The notes beneath the pieces are model-generated. The model saw only the letters and a list, made by a program, of their open reading frames with translations, was not told the origin of the DNA and ran no database searches. Made by a program: the position numbers and the translations under genes. From Kordiimonadaceae bacterium (GTDB lineage Bacteria; Pseudomonadota; Alphaproteobacteria; Sphingomonadales; Emcibacteraceae): DNA of 64,000 nt. This document shows, piece by piece, positions 17,895-27,380 of this stretch. Each line of letters starts with the position of its first letter. The first letter of the stretch is position 1. The stretch spans positions 42,075 to 106,074 of the forward strand of contig JABJKT010000137.1 of NCBI GenBank assembly GCA_018660225.1. The letters are read 5' to 3'.

Positions 17895-19541
17895 TTAACT
17901 ACCGAATATGATGCTCGGTAACCAAGTGACCAATCCTTCGAAGTTATAAAGGATGACCAGTGCTATGACCTGTATGACAATATACGGCAGCACCCCTTTA
18001 TAAATATCCGTCGTTTTAACCAAATCTTCCGGTGCAACACCACGAAGATAGAAGAGTGCATAGCCAAATGGTGGTGTCAGGAATGATGTCTGCAGGTTCA
18101 TCGCCATCATAATACCAAGCCAAATCGGGTTAATATCCATCATGAAGAGCACCGGTGCGACAATCGGCACCACAACGAATACGATCTGAATGAAATCAAG
18201 GAAGAAACCAAGGGCAAACATAACGAGCATTACTACCAAGAAAGCTCCAAGTCGTCCGCCAGGTAAGTTTGTCAGAAACTCAGTAATATAAAAATCACCA
18301 TTAAATCCAAGAAAGATCAAAGTGAAAAGAGCGGCTCCAACCATGATGATAAAGATCATTGAGCTGATTTTTGCAGTCATCTGCATCACTTCGTGGATTA
18401 CATTATTTCGGTAAACGCGCATAAAGCTATCTGCGATTCCCCAAAACATAGCAATCAGAAGCGGAATAGAAAGGCCAAACGCTATATAATCCATAAATGC
18501 GATTTCTTCGCGACCCATACGAAGGTCAAATACACCACCTAAGAATAGTAGAAGCACTATGGATGTTCCTGCAACAATAACCGGCATTGGTTTTGATTTA
18601 TCGTTTTTATATCCAGACATCAATATCGCACCAACCGCCCCTAAAGCAGCTGCTTCAGTTGGCGTCGCAATGCCGCCAAGGATCGAGCCAAGAACAGCCA
18701 CCACCAAGATAATTGGCGGAAGGAATGCGGCAAGTACAGGCTTAAGATCAATTTTTTCTTTAGTGTCCATTACCGGAGGGCATGAGGCAGGGAAGAAGGT
18801 AGCGACTAAAATTTGGTATAAAATGTATAAAAGCACAAGACCAAGTCCCGGGATCAAGGCGCCTGCAAATAAGTCGCCCACTGATAGAGGCGTAGGTGAA
18901 AAATTACCCATCGCCAGTTGCGATGCCTGCCAGGCCGATGATAGCTGGTCACCAAGAAGCACAAGCACAATCGAAGGGGGGATAATCTGACCAAGCGTTC
19001 CCGCGGCGGCAATACCGCCCGTCGCTACAGCAGGGCTATAACCACGTTCAAGCATTGTCGGTAGGGCCATTAGACCCATAATCACCACTGTCGCACCCAC
19101 GATACCCGTGCTGGCCGCAAGAAGCGCGCCGACGATGGTAACAGAGATGCCAAGGCCACCTTTCATGCGGCCCATTAATTTACCCATACTATCAAGCAGG
19201 TCTTCTGCGATTTGCGAGCGTTCTAACATCACGCCCATAAACACAAATAGCGGGACGGCCATCATCACCACATTTGTCATGGTGCCGTATATTCTTTGCG
19301 GAACACCGCCTAGGAATGAAAAATCAAAGATTCCCATTGAAAACCCAAGACCGGCAAACATAAGAGAGACGCCGGGAAGGGTGAAAGCAACAGGGTAACC
19401 GACAAGCAAAGAGCCACAGGCTACAACAAACATGACAGTGCAAAGAAGCGCATCTAATGGCATACCAGTAAATTCGCTTATCATTATTCCAAAGATAACA
19501 AAATCAATCTGAAATCCGAACCAAGATAAATCTAAAATCAT
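17895..19541 (-). CDS. dctM: TRAP transporter large permease subunit (DctM)
   Basis: Main transmembrane channel of a DctPQM TRAP transporter. At 548 aa it is longer than the usual ~430, with a hydrophilic-to-hydrophobic insert in the middle (about residues 240-370). ATGIVGATVVIMGLMALPTM and GTLGQIIPPSIVLVLLGDQ near residues 165-200 are DctM signatures, and PFGYALFYLRG lies near the C-terminus. Start and stop share one base with dctQ (TAATG), so translation is coupled. The extended form is common among transporters with TakP-type binding proteins. Confidence 0.92.
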   Translation of the reverse strand: MILDLSWFGFQIDFVIFGIMISEFTGMPLDALLCTVMFVVACGSLLVGYPVAFTLPGVSLMFAGLGFSMGIFDFSFLGGVPQRIYGTMTNVVMMAVPLFVFMGVMLERSQIAEDLLDSMGKLMGRMKGGLGISVTIVGALLAASTGIVGATVVIMGLMALPTMLERGYSPAVATGGIAAAGTLGQIIPPSIVLVLLGDQLSSAWQASQLAMGNFSPTPLSVGDLFAGALIPGLGLVLLYILYQILVATFFPASCPPVMDTKEKIDLKPVLAAFLPPIILVVAVLGSILGGIATPTEAAALGAVGAILMSGYKNDKSKPMPVIVAGTSIVLLLFLGGVFDLRMGREEIAFMDYIAFGLSIPLLIAMFWGIADSFMRVYRNNVIHEVMQMTAKISSMIFIIMVGAALFTLIFLGFNGDFYITEFLTNLPGGRLGAFLVVMLVMFALGFFLDFIQIVFVVVPIVAPVLFMMDINPIWLGIMMAMNLQTSFLTPPFGYALFYLRGVAPEDLVKTTDIYKGVLPYIVIQVIALVILYNFEGLVTWLPSIIFGS

Positions 19542-20083
19542 TAGACGCCCTCCCCAAGTGGTTCTTCTACGAGGTGTTCATGTCCCATTATAACAAGAAG
19601 GGAATGAAGCGAAATAGAAACACCCTGAAGAAAAGTACTGGCGACAAATAGCAAAATCATAGACTTTAATACATAGACAATATGAAGCCCGCTGGTTTCA
19701 ATTGATCCCTCTAATATCTGCCATGATTGTCCAACGAACGGCAGTGCGTATACCCCAATACAAATAAGCACGGGGAATAAAATAATGAGAGAGCCAATTA
19801 GATTAATGTAGGCTTTACCCTTTTCATTCATTTTGCTGTAGAAAATATCCACGCGTACATGGCCGTTATGAAGAAGAGTATAGCCAGCCGCTCCTAGAAA
19901 TACGAGCGAATGCATATACGTCAAGCTTTCCTGCACAGCGATAATACCTTCACTATAAAGATAATTGATCATCACGATGGTAAACTGTACGAGTACCAGC
20001 GTTAATGTTGCCCAAGAGGTGATCTTACCGATCATCTCATTTACGGCATCCATGCCGCGGGCTAATTTTGCAATTCCATCCAT
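19541..20083 (-). CDS. dctQ: TRAP transporter small permease subunit (DctQ)
   Basis: Small membrane subunit of the DctPQM system. It has 180 aa and four hydrophobic segments; the central GYTLLHNGHVRVDIFYSKM near residue 97 is the DctQ signature. It is placed between dctP and dctM on the minus strand, 55 bases after dctP and overlapping dctM by one base. Confidence 0.9.
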   Translation of the reverse strand: MDGIAKLARGMDAVNEMIGKITSWATLTLVLVQFTIVMINYLYSEGIIAVQESLTYMHSLVFLGAAGYTLLHNGHVRVDIFYSKMNEKGKAYINLIGSLIILFPVLICIGVYALPFVGQSWQILEGSIETSGLHIVYVLKSMILLFVASTFLQGVSISLHSLLVIMGHEHLVEEPLGEGV

Positions 20084-20138
20084 AAAATTGATTGTTCCCG
20101 GTTGTTAGTCCCTAATTATTATTTGCATGGTCAAACTA

Positions 20139-21299
20139 TTATAGTGCTTGGCCAAATTTATCTGACAAACGACGTGATGCCAAATACGGTTCCTCGGCAA
20201 TGCCACCCCATTCTTTAGCAATAGCAAGTGTTTCCATGTAGCTGTTGTAAATTCTGACTGATATGTCATCGGTTTTATCAATATCAGCAGCTACATCAGC
20301 GGCTGTATCGGCAAGGGCCTTCATTACCTCAGGCGGAAATTGGCGTATTTTAACGCCATGCTCTGTGATTAACGTGCGAAGCGCACCAGCATTGCGGGCA
20401 TTAAATTCTGCTAATGAGCGTGCATAATGCTTCTCAGCAAGTGCCTCGATAATCACTCGCTCTGAATCGCTTAATGAATTCCATACATCAAGGTTCCAAC
20501 CAGCACAAACAGATGCGCTTGGCTCATGATAAGCAGATGTGTAGTAGTATTCTGCGGCCTGATGAAAACCAAGCGTCAGGTCATTCCATGGGCCGATCCA
20601 TTCAGTAGCATCAATATTACCCTGAGAAAGCGATAGGAAAATTTCACCACTAGGAAGTGTTACAGGCGTTCCGCCCATGCGCTTAATAATCTCACCGCCA
20701 AGGCCGGGGATACGCATTTTAAGACCTTGGAAGTCTTCAACACTATTAATTTCTTTATTAAACCAACCAGCCATTTGAGGACCAGTAGCATTCGCGAGCA
20801 TAGGTTTCACGTTGAAGCGAGCAGCAAGCTCGTCCCAAAGTTCTTGCCCGCCACCATACTGAAGCCACTGTGTCATTTCAGTAGCCGTTAGACCAAATGG
20901 TACCGCACCGAAAAAGTTAAACATTAGATGTTTACCTTGCCAGTAATAATCTGGACCGTGGTAAATGTCTGCGTTGCCTTGTGATACGGCGTCAAATGCT
21001 TGAAGCGCTGGAACAAGTTCTTCCGCGGCATAAACACGAATTTTGATACGGCCGTTTGTTGCTTTTTCAATATCTTCTGCAAATTCAACAGCCCTTGTAC
21101 CCAAACCAGGGAAGTTTTTACCCCAGGTTGTCACCATTTTAAGTTCAAGTGTGGGCTGTGTTTGAGTAGCACCAGCCGCACCCTGTACAGTGCCTGATTT
21201 TGGGTCTACGGGGCTTGGGCTACACGCTGCTACTGCGCCAGCAGCGATTGTACTTGCGCCAACGGTAGCAGATTTTTTAAGAAAAGAACGACGTTTCAT
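20139..21299 (-). CDS. dctP: TRAP transporter substrate-binding protein (DctP/TakP-type), Tat lipoprotein-like
   Basis: Periplasmic binding protein of a TRAP transporter. It has 386 aa. The N-terminus MKRRSFLKKS is a twin-arginine signal, and VAAC with C26 is a lipobox, so the mature protein may be a Tat-exported lipoprotein. MRIPGLGGEIIKRMG near residue 195 and ATEWIGPWNDLTLGF near residue 231 resemble TakP-type proteins that bind 2-oxoacids or similar carboxylates. The ligand is inferred, not shown. It is first in the dctP-dctQ-dctM operon, with an AT-rich leader (21300-21407). Confidence 0.9.
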   Translation of the reverse strand: MKRRSFLKKSATVGASTIAAGAVAACSPSPVDPKSGTVQGAAGATQTQPTLELKMVTTWGKNFPGLGTRAVEFAEDIEKATNGRIKIRVYAAEELVPALQAFDAVSQGNADIYHGPDYYWQGKHLMFNFFGAVPFGLTATEMTQWLQYGGGQELWDELAARFNVKPMLANATGPQMAGWFNKEINSVEDFQGLKMRIPGLGGEIIKRMGGTPVTLPSGEIFLSLSQGNIDATEWIGPWNDLTLGFHQAAEYYYTSAYHEPSASVCAGWNLDVWNSLSDSERVIIEALAEKHYARSLAEFNARNAGALRTLITEHGVKIRQFPPEVMKALADTAADVAADIDKTDDISVRIYNSYMETLAIAKEWGGIAEEPYLASRRLSDKFGQAL

Positions 21300-21407
21300 G
21301 AGTAAACCTTAATTTTGTTTTCGTGATTAATTTATGGTTATAATATATCAGTTACTTATAAACAGGCAATTCAGAAATTTCAATGCTTACTGTGGCGTTA
21401 GGTCAAT

Positions 21408-22190
21408 TTATTTATTTAATTTCCAGCCTGTTGAGGTTAGTAGTTCCAGCGGTCTAAAGTTCATTTTATAGCTCATTTTAGGACTGCCTTTTACAAGGTA
21501 TCCTAAGTAAACATGATCTAAACCTCTGGATTCAGCTATGTTTATATGATTTAGAACGATATATACCCCAAAACTGCGCTTGTTAATTTCACCCGATATA
21601 TCAAAAAAACTATAGACCATAGAAAGACTATCGCTCAATTGGTCACTAAGTGCAGCGCCGATAAGCTCGCCACTATTAAGCCTATATTCAATTATCACTG
21701 TGCTAATTGGGCTACATTCAACCATATCTTTATATTCTTCAAATGATATGCCGGCCATGCCGCCTTCAGTATGTCTAGATTTGATATATTTTTTTAAAAG
21801 CTCATATTGTTCACCAGTTGCAATATTTGGTTTTATTTCAATAATGATATCTTTGTTTTTATTAAGGATACGTTTTTGACTTTTTGACGGGTTAAAAAGC
21901 ACCACCGGTACGCGGGCTGATTTACATTCATGACATTCTTCGCAGGCAGGGCGGTAAGCAATATCCTGACTTCTTCTAAAACCAACCAGCGCGAGTGATT
22001 GATGAAGTTCTTCGGATTTAATTCTATTATTTTCAGGACCGCGATGTTCTATAATAGCTTGCTTGTCATAGGCGAGTGGCTGATTGGTGAGTTCGGTAAA
22101 TATTTTCCGTTCCGTATGCCCGTCCAGATACGGACAGCTTGACGGTGCCGTCACATAAAATTTTGGAAAATGGGCTGATTGATCGGTCAT
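21408..22190 (-). CDS. bpt: Aspartate/glutamate leucyltransferase (leucyl-tRNA-protein transferase)
   Basis: Adds leucine from leucyl-tRNA to N-terminal Asp or Glu, marking proteins for ClpS-ClpAP in the N-end rule. It has 260 aa. The cysteine-rich N-terminal ATE domain (SCPYLDGHTERKIF near residue 18, ACEECHECKSARVPV near residue 84) is followed by the GNAT-like domain with the VYLGYLVKGSPKMSYK stretch near residue 231. These match the bacterial ATE/Bpt group. It lies 4 bases from the SLC13 gene on the same strand. Confidence 0.94.
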   Translation of the reverse strand: MTDQSAHFPKFYVTAPSSCPYLDGHTERKIFTELTNQPLAYDKQAIIEHRGPENNRIKSEELHQSLALVGFRRSQDIAYRPACEECHECKSARVPVVLFNPSKSQKRILNKNKDIIIEIKPNIATGEQYELLKKYIKSRHTEGGMAGISFEEYKDMVECSPISTVIIEYRLNSGELIGAALSDQLSDSLSMVYSFFDISGEINKRSFGVYIVLNHINIAESRGLDHVYLGYLVKGSPKMSYKMNFRPLELLTSTGWKLNK

Positions 22191-22193
22191 GAT

Positions 22194-24047
22194 TTAATTT
22201 ATACCATAATACCAAGGCGCAAATAAGGAATAACTTACCCAAAGTATAATAATAAGGGGGACGCCCACTTTCATGAAGTCAGAGAATTTATAATCTCCCG
22301 GGGCAAGAACCAGTAGATTTGTCTGATATCCCATTGGTGTAGCAAAGGAACAATTAGCCGCAAATATTACCGCCGTTATAAAAATAAACGGATCAACACC
22401 AAGTTCACCAGCGACATTAATGGCGATGGGGGTAAATAGTACCGCAGTGGCATTATTGCTTAAGATGTTTGTTAGAAAGGCTATAAGCAGGAAAAAAGCC
22501 GATAATATGATAGGGACACTGGCCCCGTCTAATATGTTTAGAAGTTCCATGGCAAGATAGGACGCGCCGCCTGTTGCCTGAAGTGATGTACCCATGGCAA
22601 GGGCCGCACCGATCAGCATAAATATTTTATGGTCAACCGCGCTCACGGCTTTTGATACGTTAAGGCAGCCTGATATAATCATAACAAAGGCACCAAGGGT
22701 CGCGGCGATGGCAATAGGTACGGTGCCACTTGAAGCAAGTATTACCACACCGAAAAAGATACTAAGTGCTTTCCATGTGTCCGCTTTAATAGGGATCTCT
22801 TTTACAGACCATTCCATCAGCATTACATCGTTATTAAGCCTTAAGGATCTAATCTGGCTTTGGCTGCCAATGGCGAGCAGGGTATCATTAGCTTCTAGCC
22901 TTATATCATTTATAGAGGCGCGGTTCATTCTGCTACGTCTTTGGATGCCGAGGATTTTACAGCCGCCGGGTAATAAAAATCCTGCTTGGTCCAAAGTTCT
23001 ACCGTCCAGTCTTGATTTAGGCTTAACGATTAGCTCAACCAGTTTCTGCCCTCGTGATAAGCCAGTGCCCGGATCTTCATCAAAATCGATGAGCGATTGG
23101 TTTTTAACATCAGATAGTAATATATGATCTTCTGCAATTTTTTTGGTTAGCTCCTTACGTGTCGTGGCAATAACCAGACAGTCGCCTTTTTCAAGGGTAA
23201 TATCATCGAAAGGGGGCAGGAAATCATTTCGTCCGCGTTTAACGAGCTGCACAGTAAGTCCGGATAAAATTGGAAACATGCCTGCTACGGCCTTTTTGCC
23301 AATTAGTGAATTGCCTTCAGTAAGGTCAATTTGTACGATAAATTGTTTGCCGGTAATTTTGGCTTCTTCGTTTTTAGACGATTTTTCGCTGGGTAAAATT
23401 CTCGGCGCTATGAGAATTACATAAATAAAACCAATAAAAGCCAGAAACAGCCCGGGCACAGCAAAGTCAAAAAAGCCAAGTGTTTTGCCGCTCAAAGATT
23501 GATACTCACCTGCTACCAACAGATTGGTACTTGAACCAATTAAAGTCGTCATTCCGCCTAGAATGGCTACAAAACTTAGTGGCATTAGGTATAGCGATGG
23601 TGATTTACCGATATTATCTACCAGAGTGATCATAATAGGGATAAATATCACAACCACCGGTGTGTTATTTAAAAACGCACTGATTATCATGACAGTAACC
23701 AGTGACATAATAAGAACTGTTATGGGATAATTGCTACCAAGGCGCACCAATTCTTTAACAGGGCTATCAAGGGCGCCTGTCTCGACCATTCCTCGGCCAA
23801 TTACCAAAAGTGCTAGAATAGCGATCAATGCTGGGTCGGCAAAACCTGCCAGTAATGATCTGGTGCTTAGTAAAACTTCACCGTCTGCGCCCAAAACGGG
23901 CATAAAATTAAATAATAAAAGCAGGGCGGAAATTATACCAAGAGACGTGAGTTCCATGGGAAATTTATCTAGTATGTAAAAGAATATACCGATAAAAATC
24001 AGTCCGAAAGTTAACCACATTTGAAGTGATGGTTCTAATAATTCCAT
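22194..24047 (-). CDS. SLC13-family permease with RCK_C (TrkA-C) domains
   Basis: Inner-membrane transporter of the sodium/anion symporter-like group; the substrate may be a dicarboxylate, sulfate or other anion. It has 617 aa. The N-terminal membrane half has FLNNTPVVVIFIPIMI and MTTLIGSSTNLLVAG near residues 107-175. Two soluble RCK_C domains follow at about residues 215-400 (DCLVIATTRKEL and DTLLAIGSQSQI). The C-terminal membrane half has ILSNNATAVLFTPIAI and ANCSFATPMGYQTNLLV. A sulfur-limitation role is known for some relatives but cannot be read here. Confidence 0.9.
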   Translation of the reverse strand: MELLEPSLQMWLTFGLIFIGIFFYILDKFPMELTSLGIISALLLLFNFMPVLGADGEVLLSTRSLLAGFADPALIAILALLVIGRGMVETGALDSPVKELVRLGSNYPITVLIMSLVTVMIISAFLNNTPVVVIFIPIMITLVDNIGKSPSLYLMPLSFVAILGGMTTLIGSSTNLLVAGEYQSLSGKTLGFFDFAVPGLFLAFIGFIYVILIAPRILPSEKSSKNEEAKITGKQFIVQIDLTEGNSLIGKKAVAGMFPILSGLTVQLVKRGRNDFLPPFDDITLEKGDCLVIATTRKELTKKIAEDHILLSDVKNQSLIDFDEDPGTGLSRGQKLVELIVKPKSRLDGRTLDQAGFLLPGGCKILGIQRRSRMNRASINDIRLEANDTLLAIGSQSQIRSLRLNNDVMLMEWSVKEIPIKADTWKALSIFFGVVILASSGTVPIAIAATLGAFVMIISGCLNVSKAVSAVDHKIFMLIGAALAMGTSLQATGGASYLAMELLNILDGASVPIILSAFFLLIAFLTNILSNNATAVLFTPIAINVAGELGVDPFIFITAVIFAANCSFATPMGYQTNLLVLAPGDYKFSDFMKVGVPLIIILWVSYSLFAPWYYGIN

Positions 24048-24098
24048 ACAAAGTTTCCTTGCTAATGATAATTTTAGCAGGAGTCTTTGAAATAAAAC

Positions 24099-24117
24099 AA
24101 GCTTTTTATAAGCTTAA
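24099..24117 (-). terminator. Weak hairpin at the end of motB
   Basis: On the minus strand AAGCTT (24115-24110), a five-base loop, then AAGCTT (24104-24099) followed by GTTTTATTTC. The stem is short and overlaps the motB stop codon, so it is at best a weak terminator. Confidence 0.35.
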
Positions 24118-24995
24118 AAGTTTGTGGGTAGTGTTGGAGCTTCACGAATAACCAAAATGGTAATTCTGCGATTTTCAGGACGGTCAGGTCTGCCGGGAAG
24201 CAGGGGCTCTGTCGCAGCCTTGCCTGTAATCTCAGCAAAACGGTCGGCGGATACGCCTTCTGAACTTAGTACACGCCTTGCCGTATTAGCTCGGTCAGCA
24301 CTTAATTCCCAGTTGGAATAATTGACTCCAGCTCTAAAAGGTGTGGAATCCGTATGCCCGGCAATGGCAATGCGGTTTGGCATTTTGCCGACATTACCGG
24401 CAATATGGCGTATCATTCTTTCAGCATATTCATAAAGATCGGACGTTTCATTTCGAAACATTGAGCGGTTATCTTGATCAACCAGTTGAATACGCATCCC
24501 GTCTTCCGTCACATCAATAAGAACCTGATCGCTCATCTGGGATAATTCAGCACTTTCCTGAATGCTTATACTCAGCTCGGATGCCATATCTTCAAAGGCT
24601 TCCTGCTCTCGGTTGGCCATGGCGGTTTCAAAACTGACTTCCTCGGCAGCAGCAGCGCCGTCAACTTCTACTTCTTCTTTCTGTATAACAACTTCTTCAG
24701 GCATTGGTGTGGTGACGGCACTGGCTTGTGTGCCATCTTCATTTATAGAAATGCCGCTTAAGATGTCACCGGCGCCCGATGACGATTCGGTACTGGCTAC
24801 CGTTGGAGAGAAATATTCGGACAGTCCCTCTTTTTGTTCTTTTGACGTTGAATTAAGCAGCCATAACATGAGAAAGAAAGCCATCATCGCCGTAACAAAG
24901 TCAGCATAAGCCACTTTCCAGGCACCACCGTGGGCACCGCCAGAAACTTTTTTAATCCGCTTAATTATTATAGGGCGTGGTTGTTCGTCCGACAT
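24114..24995 (-). CDS. motB: Flagellar motor stator protein MotB
   Basis: Stator subunit that anchors the flagellar motor to peptidoglycan and helps conduct protons. It has 293 aa. The single membrane segment YADFVTAMMAFFLMLWLL begins at residue 30, with D32 aligned to the essential proton-binding Asp of E. coli MotB. A variable acidic linker follows, then an OmpA-like peptidoglycan-binding domain (IAGHTDSTPFRAGVNYSNWE near residue 212). It has no motA upstream; motA lies about 1.5 kb away on the other strand across ilvA. Confidence 0.95.
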   Translation of the reverse strand: MSDEQPRPIIIKRIKKVSGGAHGGAWKVAYADFVTAMMAFFLMLWLLNSTSKEQKEGLSEYFSPTVASTESSSGAGDILSGISINEDGTQASAVTTPMPEEVVIQKEEVEVDGAAAAEEVSFETAMANREQEAFEDMASELSISIQESAELSQMSDQVLIDVTEDGMRIQLVDQDNRSMFRNETSDLYEYAERMIRHIAGNVGKMPNRIAIAGHTDSTPFRAGVNYSNWELSADRANTARRVLSSEGVSADRFAEITGKAATEPLLPGRPDRPENRRITILVIREAPTLPTNF

Positions 24996-25088
24996 AAAAA
25001 ACCTTAATTCAATAATTTTAACCAGTAATTCAAGCTATAATGACGCCTGATGGTTAATTAAATATTATCAAAAGGCTAAATTTTACAA

Positions 25089-26324
25089 TTACATGTCAAT
25101 ATTACGGTTAACGGAAACAACAAACCCTTCTTCACGAAGCTCATCTAGAATGTCCTGTAAATGCTGTGCATCACGGGTTTCCAGAGTTATATTTGAGTAT
25201 GTTTCTTTGGCGGGAAGCTCCGTGAACAACCGGTGATGTGATACATCAATAATATTGCCGCCTTTATTACCAATTATTGAGGATATTATTGATAATGCAC
25301 CTGGAATATCAGGAAGTTCTATGCGCAGGCGGGTTATACGGCCATCACGAACAAGGCTTCTCATTAAAATGGAAGCGAGAAGGCGCGTGTCGATATTGCC
25401 TCCGGTGACGATCAGGCCGACTTTTTTATCTTTAAATATTTCAGGGTAACGAATAAGGGCCGCAAGCGGGCAAGCGCCAGCGCCTTCTGATACTGTTTTT
25501 TCAATAGTGAGCAGTATTCCAAGCGCTTTTTCTATTTCATCTTCATTAACCAGCAAAATATCATCAACCAAATCACGGCAGATTTTTAATGTTTTTTCGC
25601 CTATTGTTTTAACGGCAATGCCTTCGGCAAGGGTAGAACCCTGATCTTTAAATTCCATATCATTTAAAGCGCGGTAAAGTGAAGGGAAACGTTCTGACTG
25701 AACGCCAATGATTTTAATGTTCGGATTAATGGCTTTAGCCGCTGTAGCAATACCGGCGATTAAACCACCACCACCAACAGGGACTAAGATTATATCAAGA
25801 TCAGGAACATCATTTAAAAACTCGGTCGCAATTGTTCCTTGTCCAGCCATCACATGGTAATCGTCAAATGGATGTACTATGGTGAGTCCTTGCTCCTCAG
25901 CCATTATTTTGGCCGCTTCAGCGGTTTCATCAAACCTATTGCCCACTTGCACTACTTTTGCACCTAAAGCCTCAGTATTACTGATTTTTACAAATGGAGT
26001 TCCAAGCGGCATAGCAATAGTCGTGGGGATACCCAGTCGGCTGCCATGATAAGCGACGCCCTGCGCATGATTGCCCGCACTAGCGGCTATTACACCCTTT
26101 TTTTGCTGTTCGGGGGTCAAGTTTAATAACTTATTTAACGCCCCGCGTTCTTTAAAAGATGCTGTAAACTGGCGGTTTTCCAACTTGTTATAAACATCGG
26201 CCCCTGTCATTTTTGATAAGGTAATGCAGTGGGTTGCCGCAGTATGTTTAATGGCGCCTTTAAATGCTTTTTGTGCATCTTTAACGTCTTCAAATGTTAT
26301 TCCGCTCGAATTTATATTATTCAT
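25089..26324 (-). CDS. ilvA: Threonine ammonia-lyase, short form with one ACT-type regulatory domain
   Basis: Deaminates threonine to 2-oxobutanoate, the first step toward isoleucine, or acts catabolically. It has 411 aa. The PLP lysine is K58 in FTASFKERGA, and the SAGNHAQGVA and PVGGGGLIAG motifs contact the cofactor phosphate. The C-terminal 80 residues form a single ACT-like domain (RIELPDIPGALSIISSIIG) rather than the tandem domains of the long E. coli IlvA, so allosteric behaviour may be closer to the TdcB/short type. Confidence 0.93.
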   Translation of the reverse strand: MNNINSSGITFEDVKDAQKAFKGAIKHTAATHCITLSKMTGADVYNKLENRQFTASFKERGALNKLLNLTPEQQKKGVIAASAGNHAQGVAYHGSRLGIPTTIAMPLGTPFVKISNTEALGAKVVQVGNRFDETAEAAKIMAEEQGLTIVHPFDDYHVMAGQGTIATEFLNDVPDLDIILVPVGGGGLIAGIATAAKAINPNIKIIGVQSERFPSLYRALNDMEFKDQGSTLAEGIAVKTIGEKTLKICRDLVDDILLVNEDEIEKALGILLTIEKTVSEGAGACPLAALIRYPEIFKDKKVGLIVTGGNIDTRLLASILMRSLVRDGRITRLRIELPDIPGALSIISSIIGNKGGNIIDVSHHRLFTELPAKETYSNITLETRDAQHLQDILDELREEGFVVSVNRNIDM

Positions 26325-26501
26325 TTTTTGCCGTTCAATATATTACATCAATCTTATAAGTCTTTGATATATTGGATTTTTGATAAAATGTCCAAAAATA
26401 TTATTGAATTATTTTTTGGTTTTTTTTTGCGTTATTAAAACTTGATTAATATCCTTTAACTATAAGGTTAACTATAAAAAGAAATTACAGAGGTTTTTTG
26501 T

Positions 26502-27377
26502 ATGTTAATTATTATTGGTATAGTTACTACGTTGGGTTTGGTCTTTGGCGGTTTTTTACTGTCAGGCGGAAGCATGGATCCAATTTTTCATGCTCTTCCA
26601 TTTGAAGGTATGATGATCGGTGGTGCAGGACTTGGGTCATTTTTAACAGGTAATGGCGGGGCTGTATTAAAAAAAGCAGGTAGTGGCTTAGGTAAAGCAA
26701 TGAAAGGCCCTAAATGGAAGGCTGAAGATTATAGCGATCTTCTGGTCTTGTTGTTTATGTTATCCAAACTTATAAAAACCAAAGGCGTGATTGCGCTGGA
26801 AGCTCATATTGAAGATCCACATGAAAGTAAAATTTTTAATCATGTTGGTAAAGTTACAGATGATCATCATATAACGGATTTTATTTGCGATTATTTTCGT
26901 ATGACAACTATGAATTTCGATGATCCATATCAGGTCGAGGATGTTATGCTTAAAGATCTGGAAAAACATCATCATGAGGAAAGTGAAGGGGCGCATGCCT
27001 TGGCTATTCTTGGTGAAGCTTTCCCCGCACTTGGTATTGTGGCTGCCGTTCTAGGTATTGTTAAAACTATGGGATCAATTGATCAGCCGGTAGAAATATT
27101 GGGTGCCATGATTGGTGGTGCTTTGGTGGGAACATTCCTTGGTATCTTGATTTCATATACAATGGCCGGTCCATTGGCGTCCAGATTACAGCAAATAATT
27201 GATGAAGAAGGGCATATCTATGATGTGCAGAAAGACTTTATAATTGCTCATCTGCATGGATGTGCGCCACAAATCGCGGCTGAAATCGGCCGTAAAGCGG
27301 TACCTGGTGGTTTCCAGCCTACATTTTATGAATTAGATGAGCTATTGCAAGAAATACCGAATGACGTCTTTGCTTAA
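26502..27377 (+). CDS. motA: Flagellar motor stator protein MotA
   Basis: Four-pass membrane stator that works with MotB to turn proton flow into rotation. It has 291 aa. The N-terminal GGFLLSGGSM and the C-terminal GIVAAVLGIVKTMGS and GALVGTFLGILISY membrane segments are characteristic. In the cytoplasmic loop, alignment with E. coli MotA puts K92 at the torque residue R90 (a conservative change) and E100 at E98. AGAGG precedes the ATG. The leader has a repeated TTAACTATAA (26456-26465, 26468-26477). Confidence 0.95.
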   Translation: MLIIIGIVTTLGLVFGGFLLSGGSMDPIFHALPFEGMMIGGAGLGSFLTGNGGAVLKKAGSGLGKAMKGPKWKAEDYSDLLVLLFMLSKLIKTKGVIALEAHIEDPHESKIFNHVGKVTDDHHITDFICDYFRMTTMNFDDPYQVEDVMLKDLEKHHHEESEGAHALAILGEAFPALGIVAAVLGIVKTMGSIDQPVEILGAMIGGALVGTFLGILISYTMAGPLASRLQQIIDEEGHIYDVQKDFIIAHLHGCAPQIAAEIGRKAVPGGFQPTFYELDELLQEIPNDVFA

Positions 27378-27380
27378 TAT

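Noticed and set aside
21336..21354. Zur-box-like sequence upstream of the DctP gene
   Set aside because: About 14 of 19 positions fit the 9920 motif, but the region is AT-rich and the half sites are poor, so chance is likely.
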